A stretch of DNA of 64,000 nt from Vespa crabro (GCF_910589235.1 NC_060960.1:2831839-2895838); one strand, 5' to 3'; counted from the stretch's first letter, positions 1-11,041 are shown. The notes: generated by a model not told the origin, from the letters alone. A program made the numbers and translations.

Positions 1-234
1 ATTTTTTCTTTTTTACAACAGAATTGACAAAAAGTATCTTTGTATAAACATAAAAACAAAGAAAAAGAAAAACAAAGACAGAGAGAGAGAGAGAAAGAGG
101 AAGAGAGAATCAGATAACGAGTTATTTGAAACGCGTTCATTTACAGCGGTTAGTTTAGCGGAATACTCCTATCGGAAACCGCAGCTTGAAAATCGTTCGA
201 TTTAGCAATGCGGAAATCGAAATTAATACAGAAC

Positions 235-238
<4 letters not shown>

Positions 239-318
<80 letters not shown>
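239..318. repeat. (GA)40 microsatellite
   Basis: Uninterrupted GA dinucleotide repeat of 80 bp, one of the longest pure GA tracts in the window. It reads as Arg-Glu repeats in two frames, so the open frames across it are artefacts. A T-rich stretch follows directly, which gives a purine-to-pyrimidine switch. Confidence 0.98.
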
Positions 319-321
<3 letters not shown>

Positions 322-734
322 TTTTTGAATTTTCTTTTTTTCCTTTTTTCCCTTTTCTTTTCTTTTTTTCCTCTTTTTCTTTGTTTGTTTCGTTGCTTCT
401 TTGCTTGTTGTTTGTTTGTAAGGTTATTCTTCTTTTTCTTTTGCTTTTTCTTTCCTTTTGCTTTTAATTCTTCTTTTTATTCTCGTTTAATTGTCGGAGA
501 AACGGTATCGGAGAGATTACAAAAGTACAGTAGGTACAAAGGAAGCCGAGAAGCGGCCGATACAGAGTAGCAGTCGACGGATACGTTATTTTTGGATAAA
601 ATTCTTTTGCTTCGTTGGTTTTATGCCGCCGCAGGCCATTTTAATAGTCTCTATTTTTTTTCCAACCCTCCTTCTCCCTCTTTCCCCTCCTACTCCCACG
701 CTTTTTCTTAACGCTTCGCAGGATAGTAGGAATT
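319..734. other. Non-coding, pyrimidine-rich then mixed
   Basis: The first 150 bp are T/C-rich. The part from about 480 to 720 is more balanced in base composition and carries no repeat. I see no splice-framed exon, RNA gene or transposon end. Confidence 0.6.
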
Positions 735-1400
735 CCGTTATTATATTATACTTTATTAATAATATCTAAGGGAGAACGTTATAAAAAGTTATACATCATC
801 CTTCTATCTTTAAATTAATATAAAATGAACGTAACTTATAGATCGAAAAATTTGAATATTATTACCTTGGAAACTTTTCAAATTAGTTTTATTATTGTAT
901 TATATATTATTGATGATAAGGACAGAACACACATTTTATCGTAGAGGCAAAATGAAATATATCCCATTCTTTATAATTTACGATGAATACACAATCTGCA
1001 CGTATCTATCTATCGATTGAGAAATTTGGATATTACATTGAAAAGATTTCAAATTATTTATGATTATATTATATGTTATTAATAATTTCAAAGAAAGGAC
1101 GTTGTTATAGAAAAAAAGAAAAAAGAAATGTATCTTCTCACCCTTCTAATTTACGATGAATACAAATCGGACGTATTTATCGATTAAAAAATTCAATTGA
1201 ACTATTACATTGGAAACTTTTTTCTTTTTTTATTATTGTATTACATCTTATTAATAATTTCAAAGGGGGTTTTTTTTATCGTAGAAGGAAAAAAGAAAGA
1301 AAGAGGAAATATATATTTTTTTCGTTCTTACGATTCATAATGAATATAAATTAACACGTAACTTATCAATCCATCGAACGAATAATTTGAAAATAGATAA
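735..1400. repeat. Diverged tandem repeat, period about 160-184 bp
   Basis: Four full or partial copies of an AT-rich unit. The anchor CGATGAATAC occurs at 981 and 1154, a variant TGAATA at 1341, and the related start CTTCTATCTTTAAATTAAT at 811. Each copy then has a 'cgtat..atcgatt..aaatttg' block, a 'ttacattggaaa' block, and 'ttattaataatttcaaag' or a variant near its end. The tail of a further copy lies before 811. Spacing varies from about 156 to 184 bp because the copies carry different T/A-run indels. No coding sense is visible. It looks like old satellite-like local duplication. Confidence 0.75.
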
Positions 1401-1439
1401 AACTTTGAGAAATTGTTTATTCTAATTGTCGAATGGGTC

Positions 1440-1665
1440 GAATGTTTTTGAGCCAATTGTAGAAAATTGTAAGTAGTATAAACAGCCGGTGAGATTTACT
1501 AAAGTTACAATGAATGCCTCGAAGTGCACCCTAGAGACAAGTAATAGAGAAGCTTAAAGCGTTTCAAGAGAATAAAGTCTCGCGTACCTTCTCATCTTCC
1601 TTGTCAACTCTCGTCTACAGTTTATCTGTTACAAGTGTTTCGAACACACCTTGTATAACGTAAAC
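1440..1665 (+). other. Possible solo LTR or short promoter/polyA block
   Basis: A balanced-composition block holds TATAAA at 1477-1482 and AATAAA at 1571-1576, then a pyrimidine-rich stretch with TGTT/ACA-type motifs. The TATA-to-polyA spacing of about 90 bp fits the U3-R layout of a short insect LTR. I see no matching second copy, no clear TG..CA ends and no target-site duplication, so this is weak. It could equally be unrelated intergenic sequence. Confidence 0.2.
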
Positions 1666-2125
1666 GGACGACAAAGGAACTGAAAAAGTATAGGACGTGT
1701 GTCTGCTTTCGTCATTTCATTTCATTTAAATGAAATTTTACATTTTCACTTGTTTATTTTTTCCCTTCTCCCTTCCCTCACTCTTCCCTTTACATATACG
1801 AAATATATGTGGATGTGAAGGTATAAAAATTTCAAACGCGTCGTTTGTGAAACTTAGTAAGGCAGGACTAGTTATATCTCCGACTGGTTGGTTGGTTACC
1901 AAGACCTCTGGTATTTAATATTTATTGGATTTTCTATTTTACACGCACGCACGAACGCCCACACACACACACACACACACGATTGAGCGATATGAGGATC
2001 GGGAGTCAAAGGAGAACATCCTGAAGCCTTTATCAATCTTTTCAATATCGAAAAGCCAGAGATAGAGATCAATTGAATACGTTTCTTGATCGTTCAACGA
2101 TTTCATGAATTCTTTAGTCTTTTTT

Positions 2126-2130
<5 letters not shown>
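1666..2130. other. Non-coding stretch with a short (CA)n
   Basis: Ordinary AT-rich sequence with a CA repeat at about 1960-1980. Nothing else is recognisable. Confidence 0.6.
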
Positions 2131-2177
<47 letters not shown>

Positions 2178-2182
2178 TTTTT
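2131..2182. repeat. (TA)n followed by T run
   Basis: TA dinucleotides at 2131-2168 run straight into a T tract that ends at about 2182. Confidence 0.97.
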
Positions 2183-2186
2183 GTAT

Positions 2187-2492
2187 CTCCATAAACGTAG
2201 TAAATTGGACGTGACACCAGACGATTCGTTAATTTCATTCGTTCAAATTTCCGTTTGGTCTATACACTCCTATCTACGGTTTTACTTTTAACGATCACCC
2301 ACCAATTATATATGGACTTAATTTTTATTTTATCTTGATAAACGCTATAAATTGGACGTAATATTGGACGATTCGTTAATTTTATTCGTTTATTTATTTG
2401 TTAATTAAGAACGATTTATTTTTATTTTATCTCGATGGATACACAATAAATTGGACGTAAATACTAGACGATTCGTTAATTTTATTCGTTCA
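2187..2492. repeat. Three diverged copies of a 55-60 bp unit
   Basis: The unit 'taaattggacgt' plus 'gacgattcgttaatt' plus 'attcgtt' occurs at about 2191-2244, 2337-2391 and 2431-2492. Copies two and three also share the lead-in 'atttttattttatct'. Copy spacing is about 148 and 95 bp, so the array was interrupted or had unequal deletions. The copies are non-coding in every frame. Confidence 0.8.
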
Positions 2493-2836
2493 AGTTTGTG
2501 CTTTTAGTTTCTAAACGTTATTATACCTTATCTCATTCTTAACAACTACCAACCTTTAACACTTTGTTATACACAGTTTCAGGTGCACGTTCCTATCGAA
2601 TAAACGTTTACTCAAATAGAAAGTCTTTCACTCAAACCGGATAAGACCGCAGTACGCAGTGTCTTCTTGGACTCGGAATTTACTAAAACTTTCGCCGTTT
2701 CTAGTTGAAGACATTAAAGTGAAGTTTCTCTGCCACTTCATATTAATTGCCCGCGAGTTTAGACGTCGCGCAACACCTGCGTCCGTACCGCTCGTGAAAA
2801 GTGTCTGCAACGACGACGAGCTTCAGTCTGTTATAT
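2493..2836. other. Non-coding mixed-composition stretch
   Basis: Positions 2580-2820 are less AT-rich and lack microsatellites. A 60-codon minus-strand frame crosses it, but it has no recognisable motif and no matching splice structure. I see no firm feature. Confidence 0.5.
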
Positions 2837-2848
2837 GAGAGGAAGAAG

Positions 2849-2879
<31 letters not shown>

Positions 2880-2912
2880 GGGAGAGAGAGAGAAAGAAAG
2901 AGAAAGATAGAG
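2837..2912. repeat. (GA)n imperfect tract
   Basis: GA repeat with GAAA and GGA interruptions. Confidence 0.95.
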
Positions 2913-3250
2913 AAGCATTTCTCGGTGTAACATTAATGAGTTCGGTTAATTATACCGAGGACCGTGCAATTTTATTGCAAGATGGCATGAGCCTGCCTGT
3001 TAAATTATTCATGCCGACGGTCATGGTGGTTAAAGCTTGTGAAATTTGTCTTTCTTCTATGTATTTACCAATGTGTGTGCGTGTATGTGTATGTCTGTGA
3101 TAAAAAGAGAACTTTTCGAATGGTCGAATTAATTTTACAGTCTAATAATCCGTCACAGAGTTCTCGCTCGATTAATGTCGAGTTTCATCGGATATCATCT
3201 CCGAATGAGATATTCTTTTTTCTATCTTTTTTGCATTTCTTTTATCTTTT

Positions 3251-3256
3251 TCTCCT

Positions 3257-3299
<43 letters not shown>

Positions 3300-3338
3300 C
3301 TCTCTTTCTCTCTCCCTTTCTCTCTCTCTTTCTCTCTT
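3251..3338. repeat. (CT)n imperfect tract
   Basis: CT repeat broken by TTT and CCC units. It lies about 340 bp after a GA tract of the opposite orientation. Confidence 0.95.
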
Positions 3339-3510
3339 TGTTTTTTCTCGTTGATTTCAACGTCGTCCTATCAACGACCACTCTTATACGTACATGTATA
3401 TGTATGTATGTAGGTAGATACGTACGTACGGACTGTAAATCGTTTATCTCGGAATGATCGATCTTTCGTCGCTTGTAATCGGTCATATCGGTTTTATCTG
3501 TCGAGTTTAT

Positions 3511-3514
3511 CTTT

Positions 3515-3557
<43 letters not shown>

Positions 3558-3605
3558 CCTCTCTTTTTCCTCTCTTTCTCTCTCTTTCTTTCTTCTTTCT
3601 CTTTT
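3511..3605. repeat. (CT)n imperfect tract
   Basis: Second CT-rich tract in this segment, with a longest pure CT stretch of about 26 bp. Confidence 0.95.
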
Positions 3606-5538
3606 ATTTTCTTTTATGTCGTCGACGCTCTTACACACCGAGCACGATGTCAGTCGTCTTAAACGAGAGTAAAGAGGAAGAAGCAAAAGAAGGAAAAGGA
3701 AATGAAGAATGAATTATGAGCGACGTACGTTAGCCTCGCCAGGGATAGCAAAAAAATATAGCCGGTAAAAAGTCGAGTAAGCGAGATGTGCAAATTTATT
3801 CTAACGTTCGTCTCACGGCTTTGTTTATTTTTTAACATTAACGAGAGCTATCAGTTTTAGCTGTTTCTTTTACGTAAAATTGACGTTCAAAGTAGATGCC
3901 GTACTTTGTTTCGTAAAAGAGTCTATTACTTAAGGCCTCGATTTTTTTAGTTTTTTTTTTTCCTTCAGTGGAATACTCGTTAAAGCTCATATAGTTTTTC
4001 TTTTTTCTTTCTATTTTCTTCTTTTTATATTTTATATTTTTTATAAATTTCGTTTTTTTTTAGATTTATTTAACAGAATTTTTTTTCTACATTTCAATAT
4101 TTGTTTTTAGAACAATTCAGCACAATTTTAAAATTCGCACTTCACTCAAGAAGAAACAAAAAATGAAACATTTTTATTTCTTTCTTTTTTTTGTTTTTTT
4201 TTTTTTTATTTGAAGTACGAAGTGGCCCTCGAAATTTTTATTCGTAATAAAATCGAGTGCTATGTTTGGACAAAAAGTAAAATTAAATAGAACTTATAAC
4301 TTCTTTTACGTGTATTGATTTATTATACTTGTGATATTTTGAGGAGGATATTTGAAATAAGTTTATATGTAGTTTTAAAAAAAGAAAATATGTAAGAAAG
4401 TAAAATCTGGTGAGAGAAAGAGTGTGGTCATAAAAGAATAATGATAGATTCTTGGATATTATTCAAATTACAACAATAATTATAATAATACAAGAGCAAT
4501 AATATTAATAATAATTACAGTTACAATGATGATTTGTATAGGTATCGCGTATAGAATGAAAGTAGGATGGAGGAATGTAACGTCAAAAAATTATTGATTT
4601 CTTTGTAATTTGCAAATGACTCGATCTTTCTTTTAAACGAAGATAAACGAAGATAAACGAAGAATAATGAAAGAAAAGAGAAAAGCACATGCACACACAC
4701 AGGAAAATAGACAAAAAAAAAAGGAATCATCAGAGTCATTCGGTCGAATGTAATTCCGATCAGTTGGTACGGATCAACACGCGATTCTCACGAATCACGA
4801 TAGTTGAATCCAGTGAAACGTATGCGCAAGAGAAATCGATAAATTCAGCCAGATAATATTCAGAACTGGAGCGTGTTTGTGCTAACCCATCGCTCGTGTG
4901 TCTTCTACTTTGCGCATGCAATACACGCGCTACATACGAAACCGTATTTGAAAGCTCCTGTTTGAATCGAGACATTTGTAAAGAATGCAAGAGAGTTTCG
5001 TTGTACGGAACTTTCCGTTTTTGCATGAGATGTAAAGCTAAATGAAAAATATCGATTTTCTGTGGGTTTTGCGTTTTCGGTATCTTCTCGAATCTCTGAG
5101 AATCGTTGAGAATGCCGCTTCTAAAGCGTCAGCACCGTTTTACATTCAGCAGCCACTTCGAAATATCTTCTTCGGGGGGTATTTTTTTATTTTTTATTTT
5201 ATTTTTTATTTTATTTTATTTTATTTTATTTAATTTTTTTATTTTATTCTTTTTCTTTTTTATTAGTCCTTATAAATTTCGAGAATCATCAAATCTTCAC
5301 GGATATTTTCTTTAATAGAATTTTAACAAAAAAAAAAAAAAAAAAAGAAAAAAAGATCACCTATCTCACCTTTCAATATTTTTTTATAAAAATTTTTACG
5401 TTCTGTTCTTTTTTGGACTGAATAGGGAAAGTTTATTTTCTTTACTTTCTCTTATTTGATGAAAAAAAAAAAAAAAAACAAAAAAAGAAAAAGGAATCGT
5501 TACTATTAGATGCACTCATCTTTAAGTATATTCCATAT
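3606..5538. other. Long non-coding AT-rich stretch
   Basis: Contains many T and A runs and an ATTTT-type pentamer tract at about 5185-5235. Positions 4760-5160 are of mixed composition. An 88-codon minus-strand frame there shows no domain or transmembrane pattern I recognise. No RNA gene or transposon end is seen. Confidence 0.55.
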
Positions 5539-5930
5539 GTCTAATTTAAATATACTATTGCAAATGGAATCGCTTAAATATTAATGCATCCACGTCTGAC
5601 TAAAAGCGTAGCAATACTACTCGCGATATAGCTCACAGCATAAATGCACGTAAGTCTGACTGAAAACGTAGCATTATTACTTTCATCATTTAATCTTATA
5701 CGTATATGTCTGATTAAAAACATAGTATTATTACTTCGATCGCTTAATCTTTTATCTATGTATATATCCGATTGAAGACGTGAACATCTATGTGTGCATC
5801 TAATCATACTTTACTGTGATTGTCTAATCATACATGTATAAATGTCTGACTAAGAATGTAGTATTACTACTGGAATTCTTTGATCATATACATTTGTATC
5901 AGACTAAAAACATGATTTTATTACTGTGCT
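5539..5930. repeat. Degenerate minisatellite, period about 54-60 bp
   Basis: The core GTCTGACTAAAAACGTAGTA, followed by 'ttattact', then 'tcgcttaatc' and an 'atacgtatat' link, recurs in diverged form. Starts lie at about 5539, 5594, 5654, 5708, 5766, 5844 and 5899. Point changes are mostly transitions and the frame is not kept, so this is not a coding repeat. Spacing is close to 54-60 bp except between 5766 and 5844, where an extra partial copy (GTCTAATCATAC at 5822) sits. Confidence 0.85.
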
Positions 5931-5988
5931 TTCTCTCTCTCTCTCTATCTCTTTCTCTCTCATTCTCTCTCTCTCTCTCACTCTCTTA
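5931..5988. repeat. (CT)n imperfect tract
   Basis: Follows the minisatellite directly. CT repeat with ATC and TTT interruptions. Confidence 0.93.
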
Positions 5989-6451
5989 TACACATACATT
6001 TACATACATTTCCTTTGACTTTTATTAAAAGTATGTTGAGAAACGTTGATTTATTACACGTTGACGATCTCTCAGCATAAAGTGAGTAGAGATGTTACCT
6101 GTGAGACCTAAATCCGTGTTTCGAAAAAATTAAAATCACAAGATTTAAGAAATTTTTAGTTAAAAATTTTTATCAAAATAATATCACTGTTAGTATGCAC
6201 CAGAGTATAATATACAATTTGATAGTTAATGAAAAATGTAAAAATAAAAAATAATTGGACGTATGTGTATGATGTGTGTGTATGTGTGTGTTTTTATTAT
6301 GAGACAAGCAGACATTGTAGATTGGCGAACAGTTAAAAGAAATGTAAAAAAGAACTACTCGGTCTGAAACGCTACAATTTTGCCTAAATTGTTTCGATGA
6401 ATATCATAAAAGATAACTGTAATATTATACATATTTTTTTTCTTATAAATT

Positions 6452-6515
6452 ATTAATAAATACTTAATTAATTAATTAATTAATTATTTAATTAATTAAT
6501 TAAGTATTTATTAAT
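6452..6515. repeat. 64-bp near-perfect palindrome
   Basis: The outer 28 bases of each half are perfect reverse complements (ATTAATAAATACTTAATTAA and onward), with only one mismatched pair next to the centre. There is virtually no loop, so it can form a cruciform or a long hairpin. Part of the outer arm (TTATTAATAAATACT) recurs once more at about 6531-6545. Confidence 0.95.
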
Positions 6516-6545
6516 ATTTATTAAACTTAATTATTAATAAATACT

Positions 6546-7317
6546 ATGGATATGTTCTTTTGTGTATTGTTACTATCAAATATCTTTGTTATTATTAAAA
6601 ACTCTTGTAAATTATTATGAAAGGTCTAAAGCTAATTAGATAAAGAAAACTGTCGGCCATAATGTCTTAGTTGACTTATTCATCGTTCATATATTGGTGA
6701 CATCACTAATTAAAATATTAATTGTTTATAAAAATTTTCATTTTCACTTTTTGAAATGTACAATATTGACGATACGGTCTTATAAAAGAAAAAAAAAAGA
6801 CAAGAAAGATTCGTCTTCGTTGGCATTGGAACATATCTTGATTTATATGTTCTTAAAACGTTGTTTACTACCTCATGATAATGCTTCTACAGCGTTACGA
6901 TCACAATTTCATCAACCATTATCCTTCGTACGTAATATATCCTTCAAGGTATACCTCTTTATTAAGTACGAGACGTGAAAGCGCATATCTGTGTGTCTCG
7001 AATTCGTGATTCCTTTTATTACGTCCATTTTAGTCATATTATCATCTTTTTTCTTTCTATTCTTTTATCGTTTCACAGGCTCATTAACGTAAAGAATTTT
7101 AATGATTTTAATGTTCTCCATTTGTTGCTGTCCTATAAATATCATGATATCGATAATCTGATCGAAATATTAATTTATAAATAATTTGCAAATTATTTTG
7201 CAAATAGATAAATCGTATAAAAAATAATTCGTAATTTCTCTAAGATTTTATAATAAATTTTCTTTAAGGTACACGTAGACATATTCTTTTTTCATTTTTG
7301 TCTTTTTTTCTTTTCAG
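6546..7317. other. Non-coding AT-rich stretch
   Basis: No repeats or genes that I can support. The last 60 bp become pyrimidine-rich and lead into the candidate acceptor at 7316-7317. Confidence 0.55.
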
Positions 7318-7370
7318 GTAACCGTCCACTCACGACATTTTCGAACGTTCTCGCGGCAACACGGCTTAAG
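7318..7370 (+). other. Candidate 53-nt internal exon (possibly 5' UTR)
   Basis: A strong polypyrimidine tract ends in TTTTCAG at 7317. The 53-nt segment is distinctly richer in GC and CpG than its flanks and ends in AAG followed by the near-consensus donor GTAAGAG at 7371. Frame 1 is open across it but has no ATG. It could be a non-coding leader exon of a plus-strand gene such as the one with an exon at 61939. That link is speculation, because more than 54 kb separates them. Confidence 0.3.
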
Positions 7371-8125
7371 GTAAGAGATTTTTTCCTCCCATAGTTAATT
7401 TCATAAGGCTCTTATACACAGGTGAAACTTATACACAGGTAAAGTGTCGAAGTAAACTAACATGAAACTTGCCTTTACGAGAAAACTGGTCTCATCGTAT
7501 TACAGTCTTGTAGTACATACCTATAGTAGTCTCATAGTACCTACAACTTTTCTTTTCTATAGCGTACTCTTTCGAAGAACTAATGAAAAAATGTGTTCAC
7601 TTCTAAACTGTCAGCACTTCTTCTTCTTCTACTTGTTTTCTTGTTCTAAAGACATATTTTTAGTGGGAGGAGCGAGGATAGGGTGGCGAAGGGAAAAAGA
7701 AAAGAAAAAGAAAAAAGGAAAGAAAAATGCAGAGAAATAGTTTTAGAAAGATTGCGTATACAGGTGATTGAGTTTTTTTTTTTTAATCAAGATGTTACAA
7801 AAGATAAAAATAAATTTTAAAAGATTTGAATTAATATTGATGCATATATAAAACTCGTAAGAAAAAAAATAGAGGAAAATTTATAATCGAAACGATCGAG
7901 ATTTAGTTCGATAGATCGAGAACACTGATGATATATATTACCCAGGTAATCGTTCGATTCGCTCGAGAACGATTATTTCGATCGTTATTCGCATAAAACT
8001 CACATTCTCGGAGACACCTACGGGCAGCCATAATACAATCGTATTGGATGCGCTAGCTCGAGACAAATTTTACAGACACGTGTACGTATCGAACGTAGTA
8101 GTATCTCTACTATTCTTTGAGATAA
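7371..8125. other. Non-coding stretch
   Basis: An 18-bp direct repeat (CTTATACACAGGT with G/A after it) occurs at about 7412-7447. The rest is AT-rich with purine runs at 7690-7740. No gene is recognised. Confidence 0.55.
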
Positions 8126-8145
8126 CGAGAAAGAGAGAGAAAGAA

Positions 8146-8180
<35 letters not shown>

Positions 8181-8192
8181 AAGAGAGAAAGG
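8126..8192. repeat. (GA)n imperfect tract
   Basis: GA repeat with AAAG interruptions. Confidence 0.95.
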
Positions 8193-8434
8193 AACAGAAA
8201 AATCGGAATGAGGAAAGGAAATTGCTCGAACAAATTGAAAAACGGCGCTTTCCCCATTAGGCCAAACGAGCAAGCCGCGATTTTACGAGCCGACAGAAAA
8301 TTATACTTTCAAAGTGCCTCGCGAGCTCGCAACGGCCCGTTCAAGACTACAAATTCCGATTCTTTTCTTCCTTGAAAGCCGCGAAAAAAAAATGAAAAAG
8401 AAAAAAAAAGAAAGGAAAAAACGGAGGAGACCTA

Positions 8435-8469
<35 letters not shown>

Positions 8470-9559
8470 TTCTCGAGAAACCAACGCTCTTTAACTTTAC
8501 CGATCTAATTGCCGTAGAACTTTTACTCTAAGGTTTCGATTGGAATTTCGTCGACGCGTCGAATGTTTCGACCTGGAGGGATTAAGTTTCAAACGAATTC
8601 TTTTTTTTTTTCTCTTTTCTCAAATACCCTTTCAAATTTATAAGTTTGTACGTGTTTAATCCCGCACAAATACTTTTATGTATAACCGAAAAGTTTCATC
8701 CGCTTAAAGTATAATTATTTATACAAGAATGAGATATTTTATTAAAAAAAGAATTGAAAAATTTTTATCTTTATTAAAATATTTTAAAATGAGTGTAAGG
8801 GGAGGGGTATAAACAAATAGAAGTTTTTGATATTGATAATGATCAAATAAGAATTAAATTGTTTTTAAATATTAATAAATTGGTTATATAAAATGTTTTT
8901 ATTTTTTATTTTTTATATATTTATTTATTTTTTTTTTCTTTTCATATAAAAAATGAGCATAACTTTTTCTCAGATTTATCATCGTCAGTCGAATGATCGA
9001 TGACTTCTCAAGACTTTTTAAAGTGTTAAGAAAATTATCTAATATTATTATTATTGCGAAATTGATCTGGCTAGTCTAACTAAACGCGTTCATTTAAACA
9101 GACGATACAAAATCACTTCTTTGTTTCGGCACGCGTCTCGTATAATTGCTTCGTATTTGGAAATTCGATGATCATTAAATGATCTCTAATGGATTACCAT
9201 CGGATTCTATGCTTATCGTCATCATTATCGGCACAATTATTGTTATTATTGTTTCAATCGGAACTTTCTTATCGAATTTTATCGATTGTAGGAATTGTGA
9301 AACATGCTATCAATCATGAATCGATACATTTACATCTTCAAATCTTTATCCCTGTAACATTTCAATATTATCATTATTAAAAAAATAAAGATTTTAATCT
9401 TTTAATCAGTTAAAGGTTCATCTGTTATACGATAACTTCAGTAATTTCGTACCTAAAACTTAAAGAATTATAGATAGGAGTTTAAAAATTTATATCGTCT
9501 TGGGATTAACATACGTTGGAAGCTTGTAGCAGTTGCTCATTCATGCTCACCGTATTTAG

Positions 9560-9563
<4 letters not shown>
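8193..9563. other. Non-coding stretch with (TTC)n
   Basis: A TTC triplet tract lies at about 8430-8475, after an A-rich tract, so the two form an opposed purine/pyrimidine pair. The remainder is AT-rich and holds no feature I can support. Confidence 0.55.

Positions 9564-9608
<45 letters not shown>
9564..9608. repeat. (CT)22 microsatellite
   Basis: Pure CT repeat. Confidence 0.97.
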
Positions 9609-9614
<6 letters not shown>

Positions 9615-9768
9615 CTATGAAATAGAAAATTTTCTGTGCATTCGATATTACGGTTAGGCCGTAAGGTTGGTAAATTTAAGCGGAGGGAACGGTAACTGCA
9701 GTTTCAACTTTAATGGAACTCGTCAGATAGGTCCGACGAGTTTTCCACCATAGAAGAGAAGTGAACAG

Positions 9769-9925
9769 AAGATGACGATAGTAATAGTAGTAGTAGTAGT
9801 AATAGTAATACTACTAGTAGTAGTAGTAGTACTAGTAGTACTAGTACTAGTAGTAGTAGTACTAGTAGTAGTAGTGATGATGATGGTAGTGGTTGTGGTG
9901 ATGATAGTAGTAGTAGTAGTAGGGG
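9769..9925. repeat. TAG/GTA triplet repeat with ACTAGT switches
   Basis: About 150 bp of AGT/TAG triplets interrupted by ACTAGT and ATACTACTAG units. ACTAGT is its own reverse complement, so the strand sense flips locally and the tract can fold on itself. Long Val or Thr runs in the frames are artefacts. Confidence 0.93.
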
Positions 9926-9949
9926 TGTTATATAGGGTGGACCGACAAC

Positions 9950-10105
9950 GGCCTATTTTCCGTATTTTCACTCTCGTCCTCGTCCAGCTCGCCGCTTTTG
10001 TTGCTCCCTTTTCATCGCCCCAGTCGTGGATTCAGGTCAGCTCCGGTCGTTGCTTTTACAGCAGCACCAGCATCACCAGAGCGCCAGTAACAGCAGTGAG
10101 GTAAT
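9950..10105 (+). other. Possible exon-like segment, weak
   Basis: A pyrimidine-rich tract ends in CCCCAG at about 10022. A C/G-rich, CAG-containing segment of about 80 bp follows and ends near GAG/GTAATA at about 10100. It stands out from the AT-rich surroundings. The donor is mediocre and no open frame argues for coding, so at most it is a leader exon. Confidence 0.2.
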
Positions 10106-10324
10106 ACTGACTCCTCCCTCTTCTCACTCTCTTCTCACCCTCTTCTCATTCTCTCCCACCGTCTCCTTCTTTACTAACTCAAACTGGAGTTCCAACATCG
10201 TAAACCAACGTATCAACCTTCGTATGTACGTACAACATCGTAGGCTTGGCCAGTTCATTCGCGAAAATTACAGGAAACGCGCTACTTCGGTTCGGCTAAT
10301 TGTCATTAACGTGTTATACATCGA

Positions 10325-10700
10325 TAAGTTATCGATCTTTGTACTCACTTCATCCGTCTACTTCAATGTTAATCTCTTCTCTCTCTCTTTCTCCCTCTCT
10401 CTCTCTCCCCTTCTGTTTTCTTTTTTTTTCCTTTTTTATCTTCATCTATATAGGTATTTTTTCTCTTGGTTATTTTTCTTTTTCAATTTTTTTCTTTTTG
10501 TCTTTCTCCTTTTTCTATTTTTTTTTATATATATAATTTATCGTTCGTTCATCATTACGATTTATATTTTATATATTATATGTAAGTTATTGATCTTTAT
10601 CGTCACTTCATTCGTGTATTTTTATTTTAATATCTTTTTTATTTTTATACATTCTCTTTCTCTCTCTTGCTCTCTCTCCCTCCTTTTCTCTCTTTCAGTA
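10325..10700. repeat. Two diverged tandem copies, period about 258 bp
   Basis: TAAGTTATCGATCTTT at 10325 matches TAAGTTATTGATCTTT at 10583. The match extends through 'tcacttcat.cgt.ta.tt' and on into a CT-rich tail in each copy (10377-10412 and 10650-10697). A long pyrimidine-derived frame spans both but is low-complexity. Confidence 0.7.
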
Positions 10701-11015
10701 TTATTTTTTATTAAATTTTTTTATTTATTTATTACTTATCATCGTGATCTACGTTTCGTTTTAATACTGATTTTCTCTCTTCTTTTATTCTTCTTTATTA
10801 AAAATATTAGGAGCATCAGGTTACGAAAAAGTCCGTTTTAATTATTCCGTTTTGGTTTAAAATTTCTTATATCATTATTCCTTTTTTCGCTTTCTTTAGA
10901 CGGACGTTAACGAGATCATAATTTTGGCAAATATATTCGATTCATTCACACGCGTTTATTCGCCGGCTTATACGAGTTTTCCAATATAAACGGAGAATGT
11001 CACGTAACTGGATAA
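10701..11015. other. Non-coding AT-rich stretch
   Basis: Nothing recognised. Confidence 0.5.
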
Positions 11016-11041
11016 GAAGAGAGAGACAGAGAGGGAAAGAA

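Noticed and set aside
186..467. Arg-Glu repeat 'protein' and similar frames across GA or CT tracts (for example 41435-41857, 45851-46075, 62516-62866)
   Set aside because: Pure translation of dinucleotide repeats, open on several frames and both strands at once.
5539..5930. CRISPR-like spacing of a repeated core
   Set aside because: The copies are diverged along their whole length, spacers are not unique, and the context is eukaryotic. It is a minisatellite.
10026..10841. Longest plus-strand open frame (271 codons), Leu/Phe/Ser-rich
   Set aside because: It runs through T/C-rich tracts and a 258-bp tandem duplication. The hydrophobic look comes from pyrimidine codons; there is no defined helix pattern or conserved motif.
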